A stretch of 64,000 bases of DNA from Pristionchus mayeri (Eukaryota > Nematoda > Chromadorea > Rhabditida > Neodiplogasteridae). This document shows, piece by piece, positions 37,503 through 48,269 of the stretch. How positions within the stretch are numbered: position 1 is the first letter of the stretch; each line of letters starts with the position of its first letter. A program made the position numbers and the translations under genes. The notes under the pieces are model-generated. The model was not told where the DNA came from. It saw nothing but the letters and a program-made list of their open reading frames with translations, and did no database searches. The stretch covers positions 20,120,365 through 20,184,364 of the forward strand of contig BTRK01000006.1 of the NCBI GenBank assembly GCA_036245805.1, given 5' to 3'.

Positions 37503-39541
37503 GCCTTTTCCTCGAGCGAGCGGATGTCCGCTATCGTAATACGATCCAGTCGTCCATCCAACAGAACACCTGCAATTTGTGCAATTAGTCCATCCCCTTT
37601 TCCAGAGCGAGCAGCCGTGAATGGATAATGAATGTACATTAACAAGACGTAATCGTAATGGAGTCGTAATGGAGGCCTAATCGTAAATCAATATTCGAAA
37701 ATGCCACGTGTCCTTCGTAAAGTGATCGCTCGTCCCACCACTTTCATGTTTCAACGAACACTCATAAACGAACCGTCCGAAACGCGAACCTCGCTGTGGA
37801 ACTTGGATAACAGCCGGAGTACTGTTTGTGGGAGACGCTCTCGACCATCTGCTGGAAGCCGAACCACTTGAAGTGCACGGCCACCAGCTTGTAGGCGCAC
37901 ATCACCTGACATTCGATATTTAAATAATTTAATTATAAACATTTTAAATCTTCTGGAGAATCACAAATTGGCTTGGCAACTTTTAGAATTCGTGAAGGAC
38001 CATCACAATCAAAAATTCAGATTCACTAGGCCGATCTGAGCGTCAAAAGTAGATATAATATGCGAAGCTTCGACAAACAGACCAGATGCTTGCTATTTAT
38101 CTAGTTGCCCTCGACCGGTTCGGCTCCGAGATTCTATTTATGATACCAGTTTCATCAATAATAACGCTAGCTACTTTTTAGTTTCAAGGAAATGATATAG
38201 CGAATCCCGCTATTCAAAGTAAAGTCACTTACCGGCTCCGTTCCGTTCCTCCAGTCATTGACGAGCAGTCCTCTGTCCGTCTTCTTCGACTGGTACAGGG
38301 AGGGGGAGGTCTCCGGCTTGACGTCTACCGCCACCAGGAACTCCTTGTCGTTAGTGATGTCGATGTAGACTACCTCCCGCTTCGCCAGCTCCTCCTTCGA
38401 GAGGTTGTGCGCCTGTATTTTAAATAATTAAATATTATTTTAAACACTGACAAATAATGAAACGTCAAAACAGGTTGATCCCAAGAGCATATTTTCGAAT
38501 TTAACAATTAATTTACTAGTAATCGTTAATGTACGTGTCATTCAGTATCACGAGTGTAAGGTTGTGGGAAACTAAAGAACCGCGCTCTCAAGAGATGGAA
38601 GTACGACACAGAAGGCGTCTTTGCAACTCTCATGTGACTTCAGTAATATTATATTCTACTTTCGATGCTATTTGTTTTTAGTTATTGGTAACTAGTAAAC
38701 GATAATGTATCAAGCAGAGATATTACTCGTGGGTGGGTATCGTGTGAGAACTACAAGCGAAACATCACTCTAGTAACGCAGTCTAGTTTCCTCAAATTCT
38801 CACTCACATTCTCGGTCGTCCCCCGGTAGGACAGGTGGATGGTCTCGACCTTGAGGAGGAAGTTGTCCTTCATGTAGTCGGGGGTTCCAGGCCTCCTCGT
38901 GGATCGCCAGCGACTTGGGCGCGATATTGCGGATCAGCGTCGGGACCTAAAACAATTCAAACTTATTTATTTACCGATTAAATTTTAATAATCAATGGCT
39001 CATTAGCACTGGCCTTCGACTGGAGGTGGTAGATCTTGTGCGTGTACTGGCCGCGGTCGTACGAGCCGTTGAAGAGTGCGTGGTTCGCGAACGGCTCGCT
39101 TTCAGCACCTGCAACACGGGATCTATAATTGGTTGGAAGCTCATGCCTGGTGTCGTGAGAAGCCCAAAAAGCAACGCTGGCGCGTAATTACATGGCGTGA
39201 GCGCGAGAAATGCGTATATGGGAAGCAGTGGTCGAAATACCAAGTCTGGAAAACGGGAAACGCGGGTGAGTTTCTCTATTTCTCACTTATCCGCAACACA
39301 AAATGTAGCAAAATTATACCGTTTGGGACTAGTAAAGGAATAGTAAGAGGGAAACGAACCTCAACTCCCTCTCCGCCAGTTTCGGCCTTGCTCGCCTCGG
39401 CCACGGAATACAATTGGCCGACTTGATACTCCTCTACGGTCAGCGGAAGGACGATACGACTGGAACGGTTACATAAGTGTAAAAAAATATTAAGAAAAAT
39501 GACAAAACAATGGTGGAAAACCTACTATTCCTTGACGATCA
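37503..39541 (-). pseudogene. class I phosphatidylinositol transfer protein, frameshifted
   Basis: PITPs move phosphatidylinositol and phosphatidylcholine between membranes. The N-terminus is clear: ATG 39541, exon 39525-39541 joined to 39360-39459, giving [20 protein letters not shown] and [19 protein letters not shown]. Later exons carry GQYTHKIYHLQSK (about 39014-39108), IAPKSLAIHEEAWN (about 38890-38945), NLSKEELAKREVVYIDITND and QSKKTDRGLLVNDW (38232-38413), [18 protein letters not shown] (about 37850-37909) and ITIADIRSLEEK (about 37510-37545). At least four single-base frame breaks are needed to read it through: in AAA near 39101, in the G5 run 38880-38884, near 37830 and near 37535. 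Either a decaying copy or poor consensus sequence. Confidence 0.75.
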
Positions 39542-40319
39542 TTCTCCTTGCTTCTACGTTCTACTCTGCTGACGACGAACGGACCGGCAGCGAACCGCTG
39601 AAACGGAGCGAATGAGTGGATGGCTCGAAATTAAACGAGGATTCAAAACAAGACAAAGGAGGGATTGAAGGGGGACTATATTAGTATTGATGTTATTGAT
39701 GAAAAGCATTGATATATCGCGAAGATGGTGAGAAACAATGTCATTGGGTGGAAAAGGCGATTCAGTGAGTTCCTTCCAACACAGTGCGAACGAGCACCGC
39801 AGATAAGAACTTGAGTCGGTAATTCAACGCACGAATAATTGAATGCACATGCGAGAAGTGGTTACATAGCGGGTTGAGTCAGCAGTATATAAATTACAAG
39901 TTGCTCGCAAGCCGAGCGAAACAAAAGAAACTCGAAAACCAGCTAGCAAACTAGGCACCATAAGTTAAACAAGGTGTGTTCCTGCCTAAATTCATAGTGA
40001 GAAAGGTGAATAGGGTGATTCTCCCACGGAATATAACCAGATTTGACAAGAAACAACGAAAATATGAGTTGAAAACGCGAAAAAATGCGAGGGAAAATTT
40101 ATCCCAAGAACCGGGCCAAGAACCGGCAAATGTCAAAAAAGTGTGGGAAACCTCACCAAGGCTCACGCGACGGCTCAAAATGTTGAATTATTTTCATCGC
40201 AAATTTACTACACTCATATATTTTTTAAATTTTTATTTTTTTCTTCGAAATAATATGTTTTCAAAAGTAGATTTCAGTAAAAAGAAAGCAAAAAATTTAA
40301 AAATATAAATTTTCAGGCT

Positions 40320-41012
40320 CCCGGATCCCGATCCCTTTGGTGATCTATATGCAACTGCTAGCCTTATTGGAATTTTAGAAGAGGGAATATGAATTTCTAC
40401 GACTGCGCATTCTAAAGAGAGTGAGGTGAACGAAGAAACTAGAATAGGTTTCATCGAAGAATGTATTAGGAGAGCTACTCCGCCACCACGAGATTGATCA
40501 ACAGATATGGCTCTATCTCTACGAAAACAGAAGTAGTTTGGGTTTCTGCCTATTATCAAAGCATCAGGATCATCAGAATCAAGCCAAGTCTCAGTAATGC
40601 ACAAAATACTATGTTCATGGGAATTTAGAATCAAAGAAATTGTATCAAGTTTGTTTCTAACCGATCTCGCATTGAAAGAAAGTATGGATACATTATGGTG
40701 GGAACAATTTGACCTACTGGTGGAACTCGAGGGGACCAACTGCCTCTGTCTCATTTGTGGCCAGCTCCGACGGGTGTACTCGCTGCTGCTGCATTGATCG
40801 AGGAGTTGACGTTGCACCAAAATTCCCTCTGGGTATTCTGCCACTTCGAATATTCTTAAATCTCGTGCCGTGTCCTGCACACAAATTAATATATTTTTGT
40901 CGTATATTTCTTTGTAGAACGACTCAGTATTACTCAACTGCTGTGCACACACTCGTGCCTGACGATCTCGTGGTTCGTCCAGTAGCCTAAGGCATCTTGG
41001 CGTGCTCCTCAA
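40320..41012 (-). mobile_element. LINE fragment with AP-type endonuclease
   Basis: The minus strand encodes the N-terminal half of a LINE endonuclease: ILSFNARSVRNKLDTISL, CITETWLDSDDPDALI, RGGGVALLIHS and RLAVAYRSPKGS, preceded by a polar region. The frame stays open for about 230 residues to a break at 40320, where A/T-rich unrelated sequence begins. No reverse transcriptase follows. It is probably the same LINE group as the copy at 33.6-35.2 kb. Confidence 0.8.
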
Positions 41013-41580
41013 GTGAGTCTCTCCATCGTGCAGATCTCCCTGGTCGATGAATATGTTCGGGAGAGGGGAACCTCTGAGTGACCCTCGTTGGGCCTACTAT
41101 CGTAGCCTCGCCCTCTCAGTGCATAAAAGACAGTGTCATCAAATCTCGAAGTACTCTGGACGTCTCAAGGAATCCTAGGAACGCCCCGAACTCCCCCGTT
41201 ACAGTAAAAAATCAGTAACAACTTAATTTTCTGTGATTCACAAGATATCTCCTTCCTTCTCGCATCTTGATTTCCCCACACTACGACTTCGCTCTCGCTT
41301 TCGCTGAATGAGAAAGGATGAATCAGAGATCTGATAGTGAATAACACCCCTACGGACTATAAGAAGGGGATTCAGGTGTAAGCGAAATCAAGCAGAAAAT
41401 ACACTCCGAGGATAGTAAACTTGGAGTGAATATAGTAGTTATGGAAGAAATCAATATTCACACAGTGTTGAATTGCTACTTGTACATAAAAATTTACTCA
41501 AGTTATTTTCACGAATTGAACAAACAACTTTATTTATCGCTTGAAACATACAATGTAATGGGGAAGGCGTAATTCACGTG
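41013..41580. other. intergenic
   Basis: No coding or repeat signal that I can support. Confidence 0.3.
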
Positions 41581-41584
41581 GAAG

Positions 41585-41698
41585 TCACGTTGAGTAATCC
41601 TCATTTAATCCATAGACCTTGGCGCACTTGCGTGCATCTCCATTTAACATTGCGTTGCGAGGAGACCTGTAGTAGTAGCCAGGGAGCACATCGATTGT
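41585..41698 (-). CDS. possible terminal exon of an unknown gene
   Basis: An acceptor (TTCAG at 41703-41699 on the minus strand) opens a 38-codon frame to TGA 41585-41587 with motifs DVLPGYYYRSPRNAMLNG and CAKVYGLNEDYS. Its composition is protein-like, but no upstream exon could be joined with confidence. Family unknown. Confidence 0.25.
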   Translation of the reverse strand, partial: TIDVLPGYYYRSPRNAMLNGDARKCAKVYGLNEDYST

Positions 41699-42493
41699 CT
41701 GAAGCACTGATTTCTTGACAACCATGAGGTATTAAAATAAAATGACCATAATCTGGCTCATATTCTAAAGAAGATATTATGGGCAGCGAATAAATTGTTT
41801 TAATAAAGTATTGTTTTGATCCTTATTTTGTGAGCAAGAATAAACTTAAATGACTGCCTCTCTGAGTTTACGTCAATCTCAATGACTCTTGTGGATTTTC
41901 ACGAATGATTTCTTATGGGCATTGTTCAGAGTAAAAGTGTATTTGAGTATCATACAGACTGTTCATCGAATCACGCATCCCCGATAGGAACAGTGTTCAA
42001 TTTGAATCAGCCCACCAAACAATCATTGCAAAAAAGATCATGAATGACGATCGTGCAAAAAAGATCGTGAATGACGTTGAATGAGAACTGAAGATGATCA
42101 TTCTAAGGACCGATTGAACATCTTCATGACATTCTGTTCCCCTGTTGCGTTTAAAGTTGAAGTATATAAGCAAGATAATGAAAACGACCACCTGTGAGAA
42201 GAAGGAAGACGAGAAATGAAAGAGAAAAGTGCAAAAAATCTAAAATCCTAATCTCTAATTTGATTTTGCCAGTTCATCCGCATTGTGCATGTAAATAGTG
42301 AAAGCATGTTTCTGTGAACACGATGATAAAATATATGCAGTAAAGGATTCCAGGAACAATTCGGATTGCCAGAGAAGTGTGAAGGAGATAAATTCGAGTT
42401 GCGCGGAAGAGACATGAATATTTCTATCGAATATTTTCAAAATCTGAATGTAAACCAGTACTTTATCGCACTCGTTCTCTCCCGGGCTCTGAT

Positions 42494-43904
42494 CTACTTT
42501 CCTTTCTTTTTTTTCGAGTTCTTCTCTTTCGATTCTTCAGTCTTTAGTGGCACCGGAGTGATTCCGCCCTTCTTCTTCGCTATAGGAGATGGTTTCGGCG
42601 AGGGGCTCGGAGACGGTGTTTTCTCAGTTTTTCTAGTTTTTCTCAAAGAGCGGGAAAAATAAATACTATCGCATACCATTTTCTCCACATGTGATTGGGT
42701 TGTCTCAACGCACCGAGGCGGTGTTCTCTTGATCAAAATCTTGGCATCTCGCCAATTCTTCGGCCCAGGCGACGGAGTTGTGGTCGGAATGGATTTGGTG
42801 GGTGTTTGCTGATAAAGATAGATTAATATATTATTTTTATATTTCAGAAATAGATTTTTAAAATATAATTTCAGCTTACCTTACATCCTTTCTTCTCAGG
42901 ACTCAGTCGAATCAACTGAAGGGGAGTAGTGGGAGTGGCAACTGGTTTCCTGAGAGAGGGAAGTCAATTGTTCCTCTTTGTGTATATCTTTCACTTCTCA
43001 ATCTTCTCCTTCTTCTTTCCGGAGGCCTGTTTCACTTTCAGAGCATGGTTAGACTCCGAGGCGTAACTCCCGATAGATTCTGAATGGCTTTTAAAAATCT
43101 GATGCAATATTGTGAGCGCTAAATTACCCATTTTGCTCAGGTCTATGTAGGGACTAGTGTCGGTTTTGGTGATTCCCGTCTTCGAAATGAGATTGAGATC
43201 AATTTCTCGGCTTAAGATTGGTTGATTTTAGCGTTTTTTTAAATTGAAGTGTTGTTGAAAAGTACCTTATAATGAATGCGAAAAATCATTTACCCAGTTT
43301 TAACATCAGACCCTGAGTCTTTTGCTGTTGCGTCCGCTTTTTCGGCAACAGTCGAGTCCGATTCTGAAATGCAATTAATCCAAAAAAAGTTAAGAAGTTA
43401 AGATCACAAAAAGTGTTTTAAAAAGTTTAAAAAGTTATAATGTTACCTGGCAGTGTAGGAAGCGACAAATAAGTATTCTTGGGCTGTGCCTTCTCAACTC
43501 TTCCCGTATCCTTCTTCTCATTTCCTTTCACCTTCTTCTTAGGAGTTACTTCCTTCGCAGTAGAGCACAGAGGAGAAAGTGCTTCGCACATCGTATGAGG
43601 AGAGGGCGAGTGAGCCACATTTTCGGTTGCTTTTAAGAAAATCGCTGATTTATTCGTTACCCAATTTTGCAATCATTCAACGAAGGTTAACTACGTTTGC
43701 TATAAAATACAAATTATTACCAGCAGAATCCACTGGGATCACGTGAGGAGGAGAGGCATGATTACGTTGGAAGTACGCGATGATTCGAGCAAGGATACGT
43801 AATAAAATCTGTAACAAAACGTCTTTTAAATTCAATATTTCAATAAAAATTATCAGAAAGAAGGAAATAAATCGAACGTTTTTCTTATTCGGCTCTTCAC
43901 CCAT
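42494..43904 (-). CDS. Lys/Ser/Pro-rich low-complexity protein
   Basis: A multi-exon minus gene from ATG 43904 to a stop at 42494-42496. The N-terminus MGEEPNKKN is followed by either a 69-bp intron or 23 hydrophobic residues in the same frame, then LLRILARIIAYFQRN, which could be a membrane or amphipathic helix. Later exons are polar: HVIPVDSAG, ESDSTVAEKADATAKDSGSD, KEVTPKKKVKGNEKKD, TPLQLIRLSPEKKG and a tail of repeated SP dipeptides (TPSPSPSPKPSPIAKKK) ending in KKKKGK. Short SP/TP motifs suggest many proline-directed phosphorylation sites. No domain recognised. It is divergent from the gene starting at 44115, about 210 bp away. Confidence 0.5.
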
Positions 43905-44114
43905 CGCACTGTCTTGCTTACGAGTGAGGGATAGGTCCTACTCCTCCTTTTATACCCATCCTGTGTGACACATTTTTTTCAATCAGACCGATTCAATCTA
44001 AAAATCGGATCACCAATCCCATTAGCATATCGTATGAACAATAACGCGATCATTTGCATCGAAAGTGGGAACAACACGTTCATTAGCATTCAAAGTGGGA
44101 ACAATACGAGAGTA

Positions 44115-47100
44115 ATGGCTCGTCATCATTCTGTTCCTCCCCTCACTCGCTCCTCTTCCTCTCATCGCGGGCGGTTGACTATGCTCCTCCTCTTCCTTCT
44201 TCTCCTCCTTTCGACGGATGGACACGCGGAGATTTCGACTGAACTCAACTGTGAGGCCAATGTGAGTGGCCCTTCCCCCCTCCTCTCCATCTTCTCCCTC
44301 ATTCAGCTCTACTTCTTCGTCATCAACTGCACGGATGATCGCGTGGCAAACAACATGGGTACCAATGTACGTTTCCCTGCTGTAGAACACATCTGGAGGA
44401 ACACTAGGCACACACTTTCCACTCTGATGGACGTGCACTGCAAGACTTGTCAAGGGTTCTTTGATTCCCTCGTCTTGCAATAAATTCCGACCAATCCACA
44501 GGATTGTGGAGAAGACAAATCGATAGTTGCAGATCACGGGGCGAGTTCTGATGTCAATGGACGAGCAAGATGTATACTGCGAGGATAGAACGGACACCCT
44601 GCAGATGGTCGTTGAGATCGAGTACGGTAGAATACAGTAGACTGGTGGACGGATGACTGATTGACCGGTAGATTGATTGATTAATTGAGATTACGGTATA
44701 CTGGTGATTTATTGATGGAAGATTACGGTAGAGTCGGGATTGATTGATGGAGATTACTGTAGACTGGCCATTTGATTGATGTAGATTACGGTAAGCTGGC
44801 GATTGTTGAAGACTACGGTGGACTGGCGATTGATGATGGTTACGGTAAAACGAAAATATTGGAAATTGGTGAAGGCTACAGTAGATCAGGGAAGCGAGCG
44901 GAAAAGTGCGTTAGAGTTGATATTGTTAAGCCTAAATTTGTGATTATTGTGCTCTAAAATTGTCAATTTGCTGTTGTTTATTGAGATGTTTAAAAAAACA
45001 CATGTTTAAAAAATGTTTTAAAAAAGCTTTTTTTTTCCTTTCAGTGCTGTGAGCGGGCATCGTTTTGACTTCCGAGTCTTCTTTCGTCAACCATCCGAGC
45101 TGAATTTCACTGACAATGGGGGCGTTTCTCTATTGGACATCATTCCATCTCAAGCAACCATGAGATTGGGCGGAGATCGAGGTCAATGAATGAGCACTTG
45201 ATGTTTGAATTACACTGATATTTCAGTGCTTACCCTCTCTGATCACACAACTCATGGAAGTGGAGACGGAGTGACTGCCGACTCCACCAGTTATCGATTC
45301 ACCATGGAAGCTAATCAGGTGGGATACTGTAGGACTTGAGAAGGATCAGCGGGGGAGATTCCTCTCATTATGCTCCATTTAATCACCAAATATTCTTTGC
45401 TCTTTCCAGAGTCTCATTCACAGTTTCTCCGAGCTGAAATGGTGGCTAATTCGAACGAGTGAAGGGGTAGGTAGAGAGGTCAAAGATCACGACTTCCTTA
45501 TTTCTTTCAGGGATCTGCCAGTGTGCTGTCCGTCATTGACGCGCGGCACCTACGGCGAAGATTCAGAGAGAGTACGAAATCATATTAATGAATTCGGAAT
45601 AAATCCTCCCTTAAGAGTTCTCCGACATGCCCTGCAACCCCTCCGACCACAAGGATTTCTGCAGTGGAGCAGCTGCCGGAGAATCGTGCGACAAGGCGAA
45701 TTTCTATTTACATAAATCAAAAATAATATGTTGATTTAGGTGGAATCCATTCACAATACGAGCAACTGCAATAGACGACTGTGGTGCGATGCAATATTTT
45801 ATTTAAATCGTTTAAATAAATCAACTCAGGTTCACTGACGGGTTCGACGACGCTTGGGAAGAGGTGAAGGGCGTTGGCTGCAAGGAGGGCATGTGGGAAA
45901 TTGGGTGAGTTTGAAGGAAACTTTGACACTTCTTCGGTTTCTGGCCACCACCCACTCATTTACCATCCCCATTGAAGAGTTTAGAGGCCGAAAATCATGT
46001 AGGAATGCTTAGGAATGAGTGGGCTAGATGAGGGAGACGGGGGAGGGCGGGCCAAATATCGAAGACGTGCCAAACTTTCCCCCCTTATCTTTCCGTTTTG
46101 CAGCTGGAGCGAAAGCAAATCAGGAAACGCCAAGTCAAGCAGCTTCGCTTCCACCAATATGTACTGCTACAATGGATGGAAGTGCGACCCGGCCAGCCTC
46201 GTCGACTACTGCGCCACGACTGCTGCTGCCATGGACGAGTGCTTCAAGGTCCGCAACTATCAGCAACTATTTGATCTTTGAACTCTTCCCAGATGGAATT
46301 CACTGCCAACGGCGTCAATTGCCCCTAGAGCATAATGTGGTGCGCAGACCATAGTTTTTCGTGAAATAATTAACTGTTAATTAGGTACTCCAATCCGGTG
46401 GACAATTTGTGGTGGCAGGTGATTACCAAGGACTTCACTTGCAACAACGGTTTCTGGGAAATGTGGTTAGTTGCAAATTGTCGGCTCCTGGAAGAGCGCT
46501 GCTTCACAGGCGGTATATTCCGTCGAAGCCGACGGATACCGAGTTCTGGAGGAGGTCCTCGTCTGGTCGACTCTTCTGCTATGACTCAGTGCACGCCTGC
46601 GATCCCTTCGGATTCGTCGACCACTGCACTACAGATGAAGCCAGTGGAGAACCCTGCCAGAAGGTTCGAAACGAAGCTATCGAAGAAAGCGAATTATTCA
46701 ATGATTCAGGTTGAAATTTTCCACAATCGCACCACCACGTGCAACTCCACCTTGTGGTGGGTCTCTGGATTTCGATCCAAAGTGAAAAGAACGGTTCAGG
46801 TACTCAAAAGGTGTGGGCGAAAAGTGGCGAAAAATAAATGCGTCGACGATTGTCGAAGATGAAGCAAAACCAATCCAATTCCGATGCCACTCAGGGAAAT
46901 GGGAATTTTCGTAAGTCGCAAATCCCTCTTTCCTATTCAAAAGTGCGCATTCCAGCTTCGAAAATTCGCTGAAATCACTGAAAAGGGATAATTTATATAA
47001 GACGACGACGGGTCGAATCTTCTGCTACAACTCGGACAACGTGTGCAATCGATCGCAACTCGTCGATTACTGCAAGAAAGCAGGAGGCAGGGAGAATTGC

Positions 47101-48268
47101 GATCAGGTAGATCAACTGAGTCGGAAGACCAATATTGATTATCTTAGCTGGCCATCTCTCACAATGGCACCAGTAATTGCAGCAGCCGCTTGTGGTGAGC
47201 ACATTTTAATAAATAGCTTTTTAAAAATAAAACTTTGTAAGGTACTCGGACCCGTCCGATGGCAAGTGGATGTGGGTGCAGGAATTCAAGTGTGAAGATG
47301 GAGAGTGGAAATTCTCGTGAGTTCGCACCTCAAAATCTGAAGTGATCTCCTCAGATTTTCCTCACTATGTGTTCTCATCACTTTTTACCTCTGCAGACGC
47401 TGGGGCGATGAGTGGGTGCCTATCTCTGCTTCGGCTCAAATCGGCGTCTCGAAGTGCTCGCTGCTGTGTTCGGAAGAACGACCATTCTGCGAAGTGGATC
47501 AAGCAGAAGCAGAGCAGTACACATGTTGGACGAATTTCGAATGCATTTGTGGTAAACAATGATGGCTCTTCAGTGCCGATGATTCTTCTCGGCGTCTACT
47601 GCGGCATCTTGACCATCGTTCTCATCGTATTGGTAAAAAAATATTCAATTAATCGAATAAAATATTATGTTCTGTTCGGAATCCTCTTTTGCAAGATGGA
47701 CAACTGCAAAGGACAGAGCAAGTGGGTTAATGGCTTTATTTATTATTTAATAATTGAAATAAATTCAATAATTGTAGGTTCAAGATCATCCGCATCAAGG
47801 GCACTCGCGAGCCTTCCCCTCGAATGGGCACCCGAGCTAAGAAGTCCTCCTCCTCCAGTGGTGAGAAGTGGGGATAAACACTGACTCTCTTTCTCCGTGC
47901 ATTGCAAGGGGAAAAAATGAAACTACAAAAAACATTATCTATGTCCATCAATACTTTTACAGGTTCCTCATCCGACTCGAATAGTGGAAAGAATCAGAAG
48001 AAAGATGATAGTGAGAGATCCTCCCTGGAACATCCATTCATTCGAATTATTCCAGAAGTCCTGCAACGCATCGAGTCATCGAAGAGAGCTAAAGGAGCCA
48101 AGAATAATCAGCCTGAGATGAAAGAGGACAACTACCAGACTATTCCTCGCATCAAAGACTCTGCACGTAAGCACAATAGTTAGAAACGATTGCAAAAAAC
48201 TCATTCAGCTCACCATTAATATAATACATTCAGCCACCGACGTGGACCAATTGAAGTCTGGCCGCTAA
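44115..48268 (+). CDS. type I membrane protein with repeated cysteine modules
   Basis: ATG 44115 (or 44181) leads into a strong signal peptide (MLLLFLLLLLSTDGHA). Exons continue with 44307-44368, 44543 onward, about 45052-45180, 45226-45320 and others. From about 45620 a cysteine module repeats: (F/Y)CY(N/D)-x4-C-x5-(L/F)VD(Y/H)C-x8-10-C, then an aromatic half ending in C-x2-G-x-WE. Examples: MYCYNGWKCDPASLVDYC (46160-46213), GRLFCYDSVHACDPFGFVDH (about 46559-46618) and GRIFCYNSDNVCNRSQLVDY (about 47010-47069); the second halves include WEEVKGVGCKEGMWE and WVQEFKCEDGEWKF. A transmembrane span MILLGVYCGILTIVLIVL (about 47578-47631) and a basic, Ser-rich cytoplasmic tail follow to TAA 48266-48268. 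Likely a surface receptor or adhesion protein. Family not recognised. Exon borders in the first third are approximate. Confidence 0.6.
44640..44865. repeat. intronic minisatellite
   Basis: About seven imperfect copies of a unit of about 30 bp with consensus near GATTACGGTAGACTGGCGAT and TGATTGATG spacers, inside an intron of the Cys-module gene. Copies drift in length and sequence, so the array is old. Confidence 0.8.
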
Positions 48269-48269
48269 G

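Noticed and set aside
44022..44597. A 191-codon minus-strand open frame
   Set aside because: It covers the signal-peptide exon of the plus-strand gene in antisense and has no domain.
47342..47884. One continuous 180-codon exon
   Set aside because: It reads through clear splice sites in the wrong frame; the Cys-rich and transmembrane exons are better explained in other frames.
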